A stretch of DNA of 59,182 nucleotides, taken from the NCBI GenBank assembly GCA_002415085.1, contig DIBV01000005.1:120588-179769 (forward strand), read 5' to 3'. This document shows positions 26,719-36,815 of the stretch, piece by piece. A program made the translations under genes and the position numbers. This DNA is from Arsukibacterium sp. UBA5043. GTDB lineage: Bacteria; Pseudomonadota; Gammaproteobacteria; Enterobacterales; Alteromonadaceae. Numbering within the stretch: the first letter of the stretch is position 1; each line of letters opens with the position of its first letter. The notes below the pieces were generated by a model, which made no database searches, was not told where the DNA came from, and worked only from the letters and a program-made list of their open reading frames with translations.

Positions 26719-29301
26719 ATGAGCAGTAATTCAGCCCGCAGCAGCCGTAGCCTGGCCAATTATCGGCAGCCAGATTTTCTGATACCTGAAATTGAGCTGA
26801 CCTTTGAACTGTCCCCTGACGCTACCCGGGTTACTGCGTTGATGAACATCAAGCAGCAGTGCCCGGGAGTGCCGTTGATACTGGATGGTCAGCAGCTGAG
26901 CCTGAAATATATCGCGCTTGATGGCGTTGAACTGCGTCCGGAACAGTATCAGCTTACTGACGATCATCTTTCTATCTTTGCAGTTCCAGACAATTTCGCT
27001 CTGCTGATAATTACTGAGATTTCTCCGGCAGCAAATACGGCGCTGGAAGGGCTTTATCTGGCCGATAATGTGTTTTGTACTCAATGTGAAGCAGAGGGTT
27101 TTCGTCGAATCATGTTTTATCCCGACCGGCCTGATGTGTTGTCAGTCTATACCACCCATATAATTGCTGATCAGCGTCAGTATCCTTATTTGCTTGCCAA
27201 TGGTAATAAAGTGGCTACTGAGCAACGGGCTGATGGTACCACCCGTGTGAGCTGGCATGATCCCTTTGCCAAGCCCTGTTACTTGTTTGCGTTGGTCGCC
27301 GGCAACTTCGATTGTCTTTCAGATAGTTTCACCACTGCCAGCGGCCGGCTTGTAAGCTTGCAGCTGTTTGTAGAGCCGGGGCAGCTGGCCAAAGGTGATT
27401 TTGCGATGGCGGCACTTAAACGGGCAATGCGCTGGGATGAAACACGCTACAATCTGGAATACGATCTGGATATTTATATGATTGTTGCAGTTGATTTTTT
27501 TAATATGGGCGCGATGGAAAATAAAGGACTCAATGTTTTTAACAGTAAGTATGTACTGGCGGATGACAGTACTGCTACAGACAAAGATTACTTCAATATT
27601 GAATCAATAATTGGCCATGAGTATTTTCATAATTGGACCGGTAACAGAGTAACCTGTCGGGACTGGTTTCAGCTTAGTCTAAAAGAAGGGTTAACGGTAT
27701 TCAGGGATCAGGAGTTTAGCGCAGATATGGGCTCGGCAACATTAAACCGGATAGATGCGGTAAAGCTGATCCGTACGGCTCAGTTTGCCGAAGACGCCGG
27801 ACCGATGGCACACCCGATCCGCCCTGAGCATGTTCTTGAAATGAATAACTTTTATACCGTAACGGTTTATGATAAAGGGGCTGAAGTTATCCGGATGCTG
27901 CAAACCCTGCTTGGTCAGGCTGGTTTTAACAAAGGATTGGCGCTCTATTTACAACGTCACGATGGCCAGGCCGTAACCTGCGATGATTTTATTGACGCGA
28001 TGCAAGATGCTAATAACACAAATTTAACTCAGTTCAGGCGGTGGTATAGCCAGGCTGGCACCCCGGTGGTAACACTAAAACAACGCTATAGTGCTGAGGA
28101 TGCCACGCTGCATCTGGTGGTAAATCAGGAACATACAGCTACCGAACAACAACCGCATAAGCATGCATTGCTGATACCATTGCAATTACAATTATTAAGT
28201 CATGATGGCAAAGTGAATCAGCAACACCTTATTACACTGCGCGAGCCGACTGAACATTTTAGTTTCAGCAATTTGGCCAGTGAACCGGTAATTGTCTGGG
28301 AGAATTTTTCTGCACCAGTAAAACTGCAGCAAAACTATCAGTTATCCCAATTATTGTTGATTGCTGAGAAAGCAAACAACGGTTTTGCCAAGTGGGATGC
28401 GATGCAGGTATTCTGGTCTGACTTTATAAGGCACAAAATAACCCAACCTGACACGCAGCTGGAATTACCCGATGCGTTGCTGACTATAATGCGCCAGTGG
28501 CTTCGCCAGCCGTTGGCGGATCATGCTCTGACGGCTGAGTTATTATCTTTACCTGACTTTAATACCCTGGCCGAGCAGTATCAGTATATACCGGTGTCTG
28601 GCATCCTCAGCAGCCTGAAGACGATTAAATTGCAACTGGCAAGTGTGCTCGCTAAAGAGTGGCTTAACTGTTATCAGCTGACAGAAACCGCACCTTACCA
28701 TTATACAGAGAAGGCAGCAGGTGCCCGGGCGCTGCGTAATTGTTGTTTAAGTTATCTTGCTCTCACCAGTGATGGTCCTGTGCTGCTCAACCAACACTAT
28801 AATAATTCAGATAACATGACCGATAGTCTGGCCGCGCTTTTTGCCGCGCAACAAACCGGTATTGCCGGATTTAATGATCTTGCACAACACTTCGCCGCGA
28901 AATGGCATCAAAACGTACTGATTATGGACAAATATTTTTCTTTGCTGGCCAGTAATCCCAACGATGACGTATTTGATAGTTTAGATACCCTGAGTAACCA
29001 TCCGCTGTTTAGCTGGAAGAACCCTAACCGGGTTCGGGCGTTGTACGGTGCCTTTAGCATGCGCAACGCGGAACAATTTCATCGTGCCGACGGTAATGGA
29101 TATCGTTGCCTGGCAGACGTCGTCAGCAGGATGGACGTGATAAACCCGCAGGTCGCGGCGCGTTTAATTACCCCTTTGCTAGCCTGGAAACGTTTTAACG
29201 ATCAACGGCGGGACCATATGGTGGCAGCATTGCAGCAATTGGCAACGCAGCCATCGTTAAGCAATGATCTTTATGAGAAAATTACTAAAAGTCTGCCATG
29301 A
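26719..29301 (+). CDS. pepN: Aminopeptidase N
   Basis: 860-residue M1 zinc aminopeptidase. The exopeptidase motif GAMENKGLNVF and the zinc motif HEYFHNWTGNRVTC with the third ligand in LKEGLTVFRDQEF are intact (HExxH-18-E). A catalytic Tyr (FYTVTVYDKGAEVIRML) follows. The large helical C-terminal domain is complete, ending at SLP. It matches E. coli PepN in length (870) and is cytoplasmic, with no signal peptide. AAGGAGA lies just before the ATG. Its stop overlaps the DUF2835 start by four bases. Confidence 0.96.
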   Translation: MSSNSARSSRSLANYRQPDFLIPEIELTFELSPDATRVTALMNIKQQCPGVPLILDGQQLSLKYIALDGVELRPEQYQLTDDHLSIFAVPDNFALLIITEISPAANTALEGLYLADNVFCTQCEAEGFRRIMFYPDRPDVLSVYTTHIIADQRQYPYLLANGNKVATEQRADGTTRVSWHDPFAKPCYLFALVAGNFDCLSDSFTTASGRLVSLQLFVEPGQLAKGDFAMAALKRAMRWDETRYNLEYDLDIYMIVAVDFFNMGAMENKGLNVFNSKYVLADDSTATDKDYFNIESIIGHEYFHNWTGNRVTCRDWFQLSLKEGLTVFRDQEFSADMGSATLNRIDAVKLIRTAQFAEDAGPMAHPIRPEHVLEMNNFYTVTVYDKGAEVIRMLQTLLGQAGFNKGLALYLQRHDGQAVTCDDFIDAMQDANNTNLTQFRRWYSQAGTPVVTLKQRYSAEDATLHLVVNQEHTATEQQPHKHALLIPLQLQLLSHDGKVNQQHLITLREPTEHFSFSNLASEPVIVWENFSAPVKLQQNYQLSQLLLIAEKANNGFAKWDAMQVFWSDFIRHKITQPDTQLELPDALLTIMRQWLRQPLADHALTAELLSLPDFNTLAEQYQYIPVSGILSSLKTIKLQLASVLAKEWLNCYQLTETAPYHYTEKAAGARALRNCCLSYLALTSDGPVLLNQHYNNSDNMTDSLAALFAAQQTGIAGFNDLAQHFAAKWHQNVLIMDKYFSLLASNPNDDVFDSLDTLSNHPLFSWKNPNRVRALYGAFSMRNAEQFHRADGNGYRCLADVVSRMDVINPQVAARLITPLLAWKRFNDQRRDHMVAALQQLATQPSLSNDLYEKITKSLP

Positions 29302-29522
29302 AGCGACAATTTCTGTTTAATGCTTTCCTGGCCAGGGATAAATGCCTGCTTTATTACCAGGGTTCGCTGCGCTATGTGGTTGTCACTGCCGATAGTGGAG
29401 AGCGGATCCAGCTGGGATTAAAGCATTTCCAGCCTTTTTTTTCAGATTTGGGTTTGCGTGGTCGCTTCAGGCTGTCGTTAACCCAAAGTGGGGCTTTTGA
29501 ACGGTTAGAAAAAATTAATTAG
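29298..29522 (+). CDS. DUF2835 family protein
   Basis: A 74-residue protein matching DUF2835: a small beta-rich protein with FNAFLARDKCLLYYQGSLRYVVV at the start (shown here as residues 7-20 and beyond), then ERIQLGLKHFQPFFSDLGLRG, and ending in RFRLSLTQSGAFERLEK. Function unknown. It overlaps the pepN stop (ATGA) and is surely in the same transcript, as is common in Shewanella- and Vibrio-like genomes. Confidence 0.82.
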   Translation: MKRQFLFNAFLARDKCLLYYQGSLRYVVVTADSGERIQLGLKHFQPFFSDLGLRGRFRLSLTQSGAFERLEKIN

Positions 29523-29838
29523 AGTTAATACTTTAAACATTGGATTAAAACAAAGCTTTGCAGTTTCATCTGGTTTGACCTTTAATTTCATTAGCTTATG
29601 AAGTGGTCTCAACATGCTTAAGTCAATGATTAAACTGAAAGTGCGATTATCCGATCAGGCAGATGCTGCAATTAATAAAAAATGAATAAAAATCAACAGA
29701 TATACGCAAGGAGAGGCCTTGCTAACACCCTAAAATGATGTAATTATTTCCGTGATGCAAGCTGAGCTCCGAGCAGTTGGTTCAGCATAATAATTAAAAA
29801 GACAAAACATACCTGCAGGGACAGGGGGAGATCACAAG
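29523..29838. other. 316-base intergenic region upstream of the envelope cassette
   Basis: AT-rich non-coding gap. I see no convincing terminator for pepN-DUF2835, only a CAAAGCTTTG palindrome at about 29552-29561. A TTGACC at about 29575 lacks a good -10 partner. The 3' end holds a strong ribosome site (GGGGGAG) eight bases before the next ATG. The promoter of the DUF1302 operon is presumably here but cannot be placed. Confidence 0.5.
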
Positions 29839-31920
29839 ATGAATAGAAGGCCTAATACTTTTTATAAAAGTCCGTTAGCCTTAGGGGTTGCATCTGCACT
29901 ACTGGCACTGTCTGTTGTGCCTGCGCAAGCAGCAACCTTTGACGTTGGCAATTTCCAGGTTGTATTTGACTCAACCTTTTCATATGGGGCCAGTATCCGA
30001 ACTGAAGAGCGTAACTGGGATACAATAGCAAAAGTAAACCACCCACGTTTTGATTGGACAGGCTATAACGCGGCCACTAACTTAATTTATCAGCCAGCGG
30101 ACATCTGGGCTCAGCCTGGTGGTTACTCAAGCAATGGTGATGCAGGCAATCTTAACTTTGACCGCGGTGATATGTTCTCCAGCCTGTTCAAAGGTCTGCA
30201 TGAATTATCAATCACTAAAGATAATATCGGCTTTTTCGGCCGTTTCATGTATTTCTACGACTTTGCGATGAACGATGGTGATTTCGCTTACAGTAATCCG
30301 TTAAGCGGTCAGCAGGTTGACCCTTGCGCTGATTCAGAATCCAGTGAGCTTGCCTGTAAGGATTTCAGGGTTTTAGACGCCTACCTTTATGGCAACTTTT
30401 CGTTTAACGACGGCATGAACCCTGTGACGGTGCGGGTGGGTAACCAGGTACTTAGCTGGGGTGAAAGTACCTTTATTCCACATGGTATTAATATTACTCC
30501 GGTAGATGTCGGCATTCTGCGGGCACCCGGTGCAGATTTAAAAGAAGCCTTTATTCCAACAGGTATGGTTACGCTGTCCGTTGGCTGGACTGAAAATCTG
30601 TCGACCGAAATGTTTTATCAGTATTCCTGGCAGGAAAGCTACCTGCCACCTCCAGGCACCTATTTCTCGACAAACGATTTTGCTGGCCGTGGCGGTTATG
30701 GTCAGAATATTCAATTAGGTTTTTCTGGAAACCCGGACATTGACCTGGCGTATCTGTTGCAAAACTTAAATGGTATCGGTTCGGCTGTTGCTGCCGGTCA
30801 ACTGGATCCCGCTACTGCCGCTCAGCTTTATCTGGCATATCCAACCAAAGTTGCGCTTCGTCCAACGGGAACTGATGGCAGAATTGAACCGGAAGATGGT
30901 GGCCAGTATGGTCTGAAAATTGAATATTTCTCACCGGCGTTAAATGATACTGAATTTGCGCTTTACTACATGAATTATCACAGCCGGGTACCAGTAATCT
31001 CTGGCGTTGCTTCTGATTTCAGAGGCGCTGCAATTCAGCAGGATATTGGTTATTTAGCGCAGCTGGCAGGTAATTTAACTGCTGATAATATTGATAACTT
31101 ACTGGCATTCTCAAAAGGTAAGCTGGAATATCCGGAAGATATCAAATTGTATGGCTTCAGCTTCAACACGACTGTTGGCACAACCTCAGTTGCTGGTGAA
31201 ATAGCTTACCGCCAGGATGATCCACTTCAAATTGATGATGTTGAAATTCTGTATGCAGGTATGCCGGAGCAGCTGGCAAATGCAGGATTACGTCCTGATT
31301 TATCCGGGATCTCACAGATTGGCCGTGAAATTGGAGTGAAGGTTCAACCAGGTGATCCGGCTCAGGGCTTTATTTTACGTGACACCCTGCAAGCTCAAAT
31401 GACTTTTACTCACTTATTTGGACCAACCCGTCTACTGGCCGCTGACAACTTCACTATGCTGGCAGAAGTAGGTGGTATCCAAATTCAGGACATGCCTTCA
31501 CAAGACGTATTACGCTTAAATGGTCCAGGTACAGATCGCAGCGGTGGCCCGTTGGTTGGAACAAATGGCCCGGCACCTGGCTTACACACCGGTTTATCCG
31601 ATGGCCCGGAAACTAATCCGTTTCCTACGGCTTCAGCCTGGGGTTATCGTATTCTGGCCAAAGCAGACTACAACAACGTCTTTGCCGGCGTAAATATGTC
31701 ACAGCGTTTGGTATTCTCGCATGACGTCAATGGTATTACTCCAGACCCATTGTTTATGTTTGTTGAAGACCGCAAATCAGCGGCTTATGCAGTAAGTTTT
31801 GATTACTTAAGCAAGTGGTCAGCTGAACTGTCGTACAATTGGTTCTGGGGCGGAGTAGGTACCACTAATAATGTTGCCGACCGTGACTTTGTATCTTTTA
31901 ATATTAAATACTCTATTTAA
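29839..31920 (+). CDS. DUF1302 family outer-membrane protein
   Basis: 693-residue exported protein. The signal peptide (LGVASALLALSVVPAQA, cleavage near residue 31) is followed by a long beta-strand-rich region with many aromatic/glycine alternations, and it ends in an amphipathic strand (FVSFNIKYSI), consistent with an outer-membrane barrel. DUF1302 proteins are co-located with DUF1329, YCF48 and RND genes, as here. The exact substrate is unknown; export or trafficking of hydrophobic compounds has been proposed for such loci. First gene of a four-gene operon, with DUF1329 starting 16 bases after it. Confidence 0.85.
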   Translation: MNRRPNTFYKSPLALGVASALLALSVVPAQAATFDVGNFQVVFDSTFSYGASIRTEERNWDTIAKVNHPRFDWTGYNAATNLIYQPADIWAQPGGYSSNGDAGNLNFDRGDMFSSLFKGLHELSITKDNIGFFGRFMYFYDFAMNDGDFAYSNPLSGQQVDPCADSESSELACKDFRVLDAYLYGNFSFNDGMNPVTVRVGNQVLSWGESTFIPHGINITPVDVGILRAPGADLKEAFIPTGMVTLSVGWTENLSTEMFYQYSWQESYLPPPGTYFSTNDFAGRGGYGQNIQLGFSGNPDIDLAYLLQNLNGIGSAVAAGQLDPATAAQLYLAYPTKVALRPTGTDGRIEPEDGGQYGLKIEYFSPALNDTEFALYYMNYHSRVPVISGVASDFRGAAIQQDIGYLAQLAGNLTADNIDNLLAFSKGKLEYPEDIKLYGFSFNTTVGTTSVAGEIAYRQDDPLQIDDVEILYAGMPEQLANAGLRPDLSGISQIGREIGVKVQPGDPAQGFILRDTLQAQMTFTHLFGPTRLLAADNFTMLAEVGGIQIQDMPSQDVLRLNGPGTDRSGGPLVGTNGPAPGLHTGLSDGPETNPFPTASAWGYRILAKADYNNVFAGVNMSQRLVFSHDVNGITPDPLFMFVEDRKSAAYAVSFDYLSKWSAELSYNWFWGGVGTTNNVADRDFVSFNIKYSI

Positions 31921-31936
31921 GGGACGAGAGCCGATT

Positions 31937-33298
31937 ATGAAAAAACTCACCCTATTGTCTTCAGCGATTGCGCTAATTGTCAGTTGCAACGCTCTGGCAA
32001 AGATAACACCAGAACAAGCTGCCAGGTTGGGAAGTGATTTAACACCGCTTGGTGCTGAGAAAGCTGGAAATGCTGATGGTACTATCCCGGCATGGACTGG
32101 TGGTATCACCAATCCACCGGCAGGATACAGCCCAGGTGACCACCATATAGACCCGTTTGCCACAGATGAAATTGTTTTAACCATTGATAAATCTAATGTG
32201 GCAGATCATCGGCAGTTTTTGAGCCCGGGTATGATACAGCTTTTTGATATTTATCCTGACACGTTTAAGATGAATGTGTATCCAACCCGTCGTAGTGCAT
32301 CTTTTCCACAGTATTTTTATGATGCTACCCAGAAAATTGCTACGGAAGCTGAGTTAGTTCAAGGTGGTAACGGTTTGGTCAACGCGGCTATTGGTATCCC
32401 ATTCCCGATACCAGAAAACGGCCTGGAAGCGGTTTGGAACCATATTGTTCGCTACCGTGGTGTTGCAGCAAGCCGAAATGGTGGCCAGGCAGCGCCTACC
32501 TCTAACGGTGCTTATACGGTGATCGGTTTTGATGAACAAATTATGTTTAAGTATTCGCATCCGGATGCTACGGCAGACGCCCTGGAAGCTGAAAACATTT
32601 TGTTCAGATTTAAGCAAAGCGTTACCTCTCCAGCGCGACTGGCAGGTACCGCATTATTAGTACATGAGACGATGGATCAGGTAGCAACACCTCGTCAGGC
32701 ATGGACTTATAATACCGGTCAACGTCGTGTTCGTCGTGCACCAAACGTGGCGTACGATGCTCCAGGTACCGCCTCCGATGGTTTGCGTACCACTGATGAT
32801 TTCGACATGTTTAACGGCTCACCTGACCGTTATAACTGGGAGTTGAAAGGCAAGCAGGAAATGTATATTGCTTATAACGATTACAAACTGCACAGCAAAG
32901 AAGTGAAATATGCAGATCTTCTGATGGCCGGTCATATTAATCCTGACTATGTTCGCTGGGAAAAGCACAGAGTTTGGGTAGTTGAAGCAACACTTAAAGA
33001 CGGTACACGCCATGTATATGGTAAGCGGGTATTTTATATCGATGAAGACAGCTGGCAGATCCATGTCGCTGATTTGTATGATAACCGCGGAGATATGTAC
33101 CGGGTAGCGGTTGCGCACGGCTTGAACTATTATGAAGTACCCACTCATTGGAGTACGCTGGAAGTTTATCATGATCTTAATTCACGCCGCTATATTGCTA
33201 TCGGTCTGGATAATGAAGACAGAATGTATGATTTCTCAGTCGAACTTTCTGACAATGATTTCACGCCTGCAGCATTACGTCGTGAAGGAACTCGTTAA
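31937..33298 (+). CDS. DUF1329 family periplasmic/outer-membrane-associated protein
   Basis: 453-residue protein with a signal peptide (LTLLSSAIALIVSCNALA, about residues 4-21) and then the family hallmark region ITPEQAARLGSDLTPLGAEK, GTIPAWTGG and PFATDEIVLTID. DUF1329 proteins have a LolB-like fold and commonly follow DUF1302 genes. ATG 31937 has GGGACGAGA upstream; earlier in-frame starts inside the DUF1302 gene are not likely. No lipobox with a clean consensus is seen (the VSCNA segment is a weak candidate). Probable role: passing a lipophilic ligand between membrane complexes, an inference from fold and context. Confidence 0.85.
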   Translation: MKKLTLLSSAIALIVSCNALAKITPEQAARLGSDLTPLGAEKAGNADGTIPAWTGGITNPPAGYSPGDHHIDPFATDEIVLTIDKSNVADHRQFLSPGMIQLFDIYPDTFKMNVYPTRRSASFPQYFYDATQKIATEAELVQGGNGLVNAAIGIPFPIPENGLEAVWNHIVRYRGVAASRNGGQAAPTSNGAYTVIGFDEQIMFKYSHPDATADALEAENILFRFKQSVTSPARLAGTALLVHETMDQVATPRQAWTYNTGQRRVRRAPNVAYDAPGTASDGLRTTDDFDMFNGSPDRYNWELKGKQEMYIAYNDYKLHSKEVKYADLLMAGHINPDYVRWEKHRVWVVEATLKDGTRHVYGKRVFYIDEDSWQIHVADLYDNRGDMYRVAVAHGLNYYEVPTHWSTLEVYHDLNSRRYIAIGLDNEDRMYDFSVELSDNDFTPAALRREGTR

Positions 33299-33313
33299 GT
33301 TACGTTAGTGTTC

Positions 33314-33344
33314 AAACGGCTGGCATTAGCTGGCCGTTTTTTTT
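33314..33344 (+). terminator. Hairpin/terminator after DUF1329 gene
   Basis: AAACGGC (33314-33320) pairs with GCCGTTT (33333-33339) around a GC-containing loop, followed by a run of T's to 33344. It lies within the cassette and may attenuate rather than end the transcript. Confidence 0.75.
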
Positions 33345-33412
33345 AGTTTTAATTTCTGCCTTACGTTTGGTTGTGGCAGTAATTAATTTATTTTGCAATT
33401 TTAAGAGTAGTT

Positions 33413-34462
33413 ATGCTGCCTATGTTTAAAAAACTTTTTTTGGCTTGCAGTTGCATTATGTTAAGCAGTACAGCATTGCAGGTGCTGGCCGATGTTAATT
33501 CTGTCGAAGAAGCCAAGGCAGCATATATAATGCCGCTTACTGCAGAGTCGTTGCTAACCGATGTGCAAAAAGTCAGCGACAATTTTTATGTGGCGGTAGG
33601 TGAACGTGGTCATATTTTATTGAGTAACGATGCTACCCATTGGCGACAGTCTCCGGTGCCGACTCAAAGTATGCTAACTGCAGTGTTTTTTGTTGATGAG
33701 CAACATGGCTGGGCGGTAGGGCATGACGCATTAATACTTGCGACCAGCGATGGTGGAGCCAGTTGGCAGCTGCAGCAATTTTTACCAGAAGATGATAAGC
33801 CCCTGCTTGATGTTTATTTCCGGGATACTCAGCATGGTATGGCGGTTGGTGCTTATGGCTTATTTTATGTTACGACCGACGGTGGTAGTACCTGGGAACA
33901 GGAATTATTTGTCGAGCTCGCCGCTGAAGAAGATAAAGAATATCTGCTGGACTTACAACAAACTGATCCAGATATTTACCGGCAGGAACTGAGTTCAATT
34001 TTACCACATTTTAATCGACTATTTATTGATGGCAATACCTTGTACATGGTAGGTGAAGCCGGTTTTATAGCCAAAAGCTTAGACTTTGGCTCCAGTTGGC
34101 AGCGATTAGAGGAGTTCTATAACGGTTCTTTGTTTGATTTACACCGTACCCCAGAAATGGGTTTGTTGGCTGTCGGTTTACGCGGCCATGTTTTTCGTAG
34201 TGAAGACAATGGCCAGAATTGGCAACAAATTGAGATAAGTGAATCGGCTACTTTAAATAGCGTATTTAGTGACGCAATGGGAAACATTTACCTTACCGGC
34301 AATGCTGGTACGTTACTTCAGAGCACTGATGACGGCGTAAGCTTTACGGAACGTTCGCAGGAAGATGGCAAAGCGATTTTAAATGGCGTCGCGTTAGATA
34401 ACAGGATGTTGCTGGTCACTGAGGTTGGCATAAAAGTATTAAATCTGGATAAGTCTGAATAA
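33413..34462 (+). CDS. YCF48-like/BNR-repeat exported protein
   Basis: 349-residue secreted protein with a signal peptide (residues 1-26, cleavage near LADVN). It has about six Asp-box-like repeats of the form SxDxGxxW (for example TSDGGASWQ, TTDGGSTWE, SLDFGSSWQ, SEDNGQNWQ, STDDGVSF), spaced as in a beta-propeller of the YCF48/HCF136 type. The cyanobacterial homologues aid photosystem II assembly; in non-photosynthetic bacteria these proteins travel with RND pumps and DUF1302/1329 and may assemble or stabilise that complex. The ATG at 33413 is used, with an alternative at 33422. It ends one base before the RND gene. Confidence 0.85.
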   Translation: MLPMFKKLFLACSCIMLSSTALQVLADVNSVEEAKAAYIMPLTAESLLTDVQKVSDNFYVAVGERGHILLSNDATHWRQSPVPTQSMLTAVFFVDEQHGWAVGHDALILATSDGGASWQLQQFLPEDDKPLLDVYFRDTQHGMAVGAYGLFYVTTDGGSTWEQELFVELAAEEDKEYLLDLQQTDPDIYRQELSSILPHFNRLFIDGNTLYMVGEAGFIAKSLDFGSSWQRLEEFYNGSLFDLHRTPEMGLLAVGLRGHVFRSEDNGQNWQQIEISESATLNSVFSDAMGNIYLTGNAGTLLQSTDDGVSFTERSQEDGKAILNGVALDNRMLLVTEVGIKVLNLDKSE

Positions 34463-34463
34463 T

Positions 34464-36782
34464 ATGAGTGTAAATTCACTGGTTAATAAATTTGAATATG
34501 CGTTATTCCGGCACCGTTTATTGGTGCTTGTCGTTTTTCTTCTGGTTACTGTCGGTTTACTGGTAAAAGCAACTGATATTAAACTGGATGCCTCTTTTAC
34601 CAAAAATATACCGTTAAAGCATGAATATATGCAGACCTATCTGGAACATGCTGAAGATTTTGGTGGCGCCAACAATATTCTCATCGCTGTTTGCGATGCC
34701 AGCGGCGATATTTTTAACCCAACATTTTTTGAAACATTCCGCCAGGTGCATGATGACGTCTTGTATACCCCGGGCGTGAATCGGGTATTGGTAAAGTCAC
34801 TGTTCAGTCCCAGCACACGTTTTATCGAAGTTGTTGAGGATGGCTTTGCTGGAGGACCGGTCATCCCTGCCGATTTTGTTGCCGATAAACGTGGCCTTGC
34901 CAAGGTAAAATCCAACGTTGAGAAAGCGGGTATCGTTGGTCGTATGGTCGCCGATGATTACAGTTGTGCGATGATCACTGCGCAACTGCTTGAGATTGAC
35001 CCCGAAACCGGAGAAGCTGTCGATACACTCGATTTTGCTACGGCCTTAGAGCAAAATATCAGGGCCAAGCACCAGAGTGAACAAATTAGTGTCCATATTA
35101 TTGGCTTCGCAAAAATGGTGGGTGATGTCGCCGAAGGTGCCAAAGGTGTGGTGTTATTTTTTCTGGTTGCAATTGCCGTCACCGCATTGATGGTATTTTT
35201 CTTTTCTAAGTCAATCATGCTGACGGTGCTGCCGATTGCCTGTTCACTTATCGCGGTGGTGTGGCAGATGGGGCTTCTGACAATGCTCGGTTTTGGCATT
35301 GACCCGATGTCTATTCTGGTACCATTTCTGGTTTTTGCTATTGGTGTTAGTCACGGTGTGCAAATGATTAACTCTACCGGCAAACGTGTTGCGGCCGGTA
35401 TGGACGCGAAAACTGCGGCTGAGTCCAGTTTTCGTAAGCTATTGGTCCCTGGCGGCGTCGCCTTATTGTCTGATACCGTAGGTTTCTTAACCTTATTAAT
35501 CATAGAAATTGGGGTTATTCGTGAATTGGCGATTACCGCCAGCCTTGGTGTAGCCGTTATCATTCTGACCAACCTGATTTTGCTTCCTGTATTAATGTCT
35601 TTTGTTAAGTTCAGCGCAGCATACAAAGCGAGAGTTGCGTCGCCTTCAGTTAAGGCGGATAAATTCTGGTACGCGTTATCAGCATTTGCAACCAAACGTT
35701 TTGCGTATGCCATTATTGCAGTTACTGCTGTGTTATTTGCCCTTGGATACTGGCAAAGTCAGCAACTTAAGATTGGCGATTTACATGAGGGGGCGCCGTC
35801 CTTACACGAAGACTCCCGTTATAATCTTGATACCAAGCTTATTACCGATCGTTTTGCTATCTCTGTCGACTATATCAATATTATGGTTGAAACCATTCCC
35901 AGTGCCTGTACTGAGCATGACATTATGGATCGGATCGATCAATTTCAGTGGTTGATGGAAAATGTCCCCGGGGTGCAATCAGTAATATCGCTGGCATCGG
36001 TATCAAAAAGCATTAACGCCGCTTATAACGAAGGTAATCAGAAGTGGCGGGTGTTACCTCGAAATCCTCAGTCTCTGGTGCAGGCCACTTCCAGAGTTGA
36101 AACCAGTACCGGGTTGTTAAATGCAGACTGTTCGGTAATGCCGGTGATGGTGTTTCTGGAAGATCACAAAGCTGAAACTATTGAACAGGTGGTACTCGCC
36201 GCGAAAAAATATGGCGCTGAACTTGGCGATGAACAAACCCGCTTTATGCTGGCCTCTGGCCCTGCGGGTGTAATGGCTGCGACTAACGAAGCGGTGTCGG
36301 CGGCACAGCAGCCAATGATGTGGTACGTATACGGTGCTGTTATTATTTTATGCTTATTAAGCTTTCGCTCACTGCGGGCTACAATTGCCGTGGTAGTGCC
36401 GCTATATGTTGTATCGGTACTGGCCACTGCATTGATGACAAAACTGCAGATTGGTCTGACCGTGTCGACGTTACCTGTTATTGCGCTTGGTGTGGGTATC
36501 GGTGTTGATTATGGCATTTATATCTTGTCCAGCATGAGTCAGTTGTTACGAGACGGTATGCCTTTGCGGCAGGCCTATTTTGAAGCGCTGAAAGAGCGCG
36601 GCAGCGCTGTGTTGTTTACCGGTATCACGCTGGCGGTTGGGGTAAGTACCTGGGTGTTTTCGGCATTGAAGTTCCAGGTCGACATGGGGATCCTGCTTAC
36701 CTTTATGTTTATTGTGAATATGTTGGGTGCAATAGTGGTACTGCCAGCTTTAGCTGCAGTGTTCTGGCGGAATAATCGTTAA
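34464..36782 (+). CDS. RND-superfamily (MMPL/HpnN-like) transporter
   Basis: 772-residue inner-membrane protein with two halves, each having one N-terminal helix, a large periplasmic loop and a five-helix bundle (about 12 TM in total). Proton-relay-type segments are visible: GFGIDPMSILVPFLVFAIGVSHG (half one) and GVGIGVDYGIYILSS (half two). It resembles MMPL/HpnN lipid or hopanoid exporters more than AcrB-type drug pumps, and no membrane-fusion protein is nearby. It starts two bases after the YCF48-like stop and closes the cassette. Likely substrate: a lipid or other hydrophobic molecule. Confidence 0.88.
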   Translation: MSVNSLVNKFEYALFRHRLLVLVVFLLVTVGLLVKATDIKLDASFTKNIPLKHEYMQTYLEHAEDFGGANNILIAVCDASGDIFNPTFFETFRQVHDDVLYTPGVNRVLVKSLFSPSTRFIEVVEDGFAGGPVIPADFVADKRGLAKVKSNVEKAGIVGRMVADDYSCAMITAQLLEIDPETGEAVDTLDFATALEQNIRAKHQSEQISVHIIGFAKMVGDVAEGAKGVVLFFLVAIAVTALMVFFFSKSIMLTVLPIACSLIAVVWQMGLLTMLGFGIDPMSILVPFLVFAIGVSHGVQMINSTGKRVAAGMDAKTAAESSFRKLLVPGGVALLSDTVGFLTLLIIEIGVIRELAITASLGVAVIILTNLILLPVLMSFVKFSAAYKARVASPSVKADKFWYALSAFATKRFAYAIIAVTAVLFALGYWQSQQLKIGDLHEGAPSLHEDSRYNLDTKLITDRFAISVDYINIMVETIPSACTEHDIMDRIDQFQWLMENVPGVQSVISLASVSKSINAAYNEGNQKWRVLPRNPQSLVQATSRVETSTGLLNADCSVMPVMVFLEDHKAETIEQVVLAAKKYGAELGDEQTRFMLASGPAGVMAATNEAVSAAQQPMMWYVYGAVIILCLLSFRSLRATIAVVVPLYVVSVLATALMTKLQIGLTVSTLPVIALGVGIGVDYGIYILSSMSQLLRDGMPLRQAYFEALKERGSAVLFTGITLAVGVSTWVFSALKFQVDMGILLTFMFIVNMLGAIVVLPALAAVFWRNNR

Positions 36783-36815
36783 CGGCAGAAAAAGATTTTT
36801 GCATGTTTAAACATG

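Noticed and set aside
29523-29838. Possible small ORF or regulatory RNA between DUF2835 and DUF1302
   Set aside because: No frame with a ribosome site and no terminator-like hairpin that would mark an independent small RNA.
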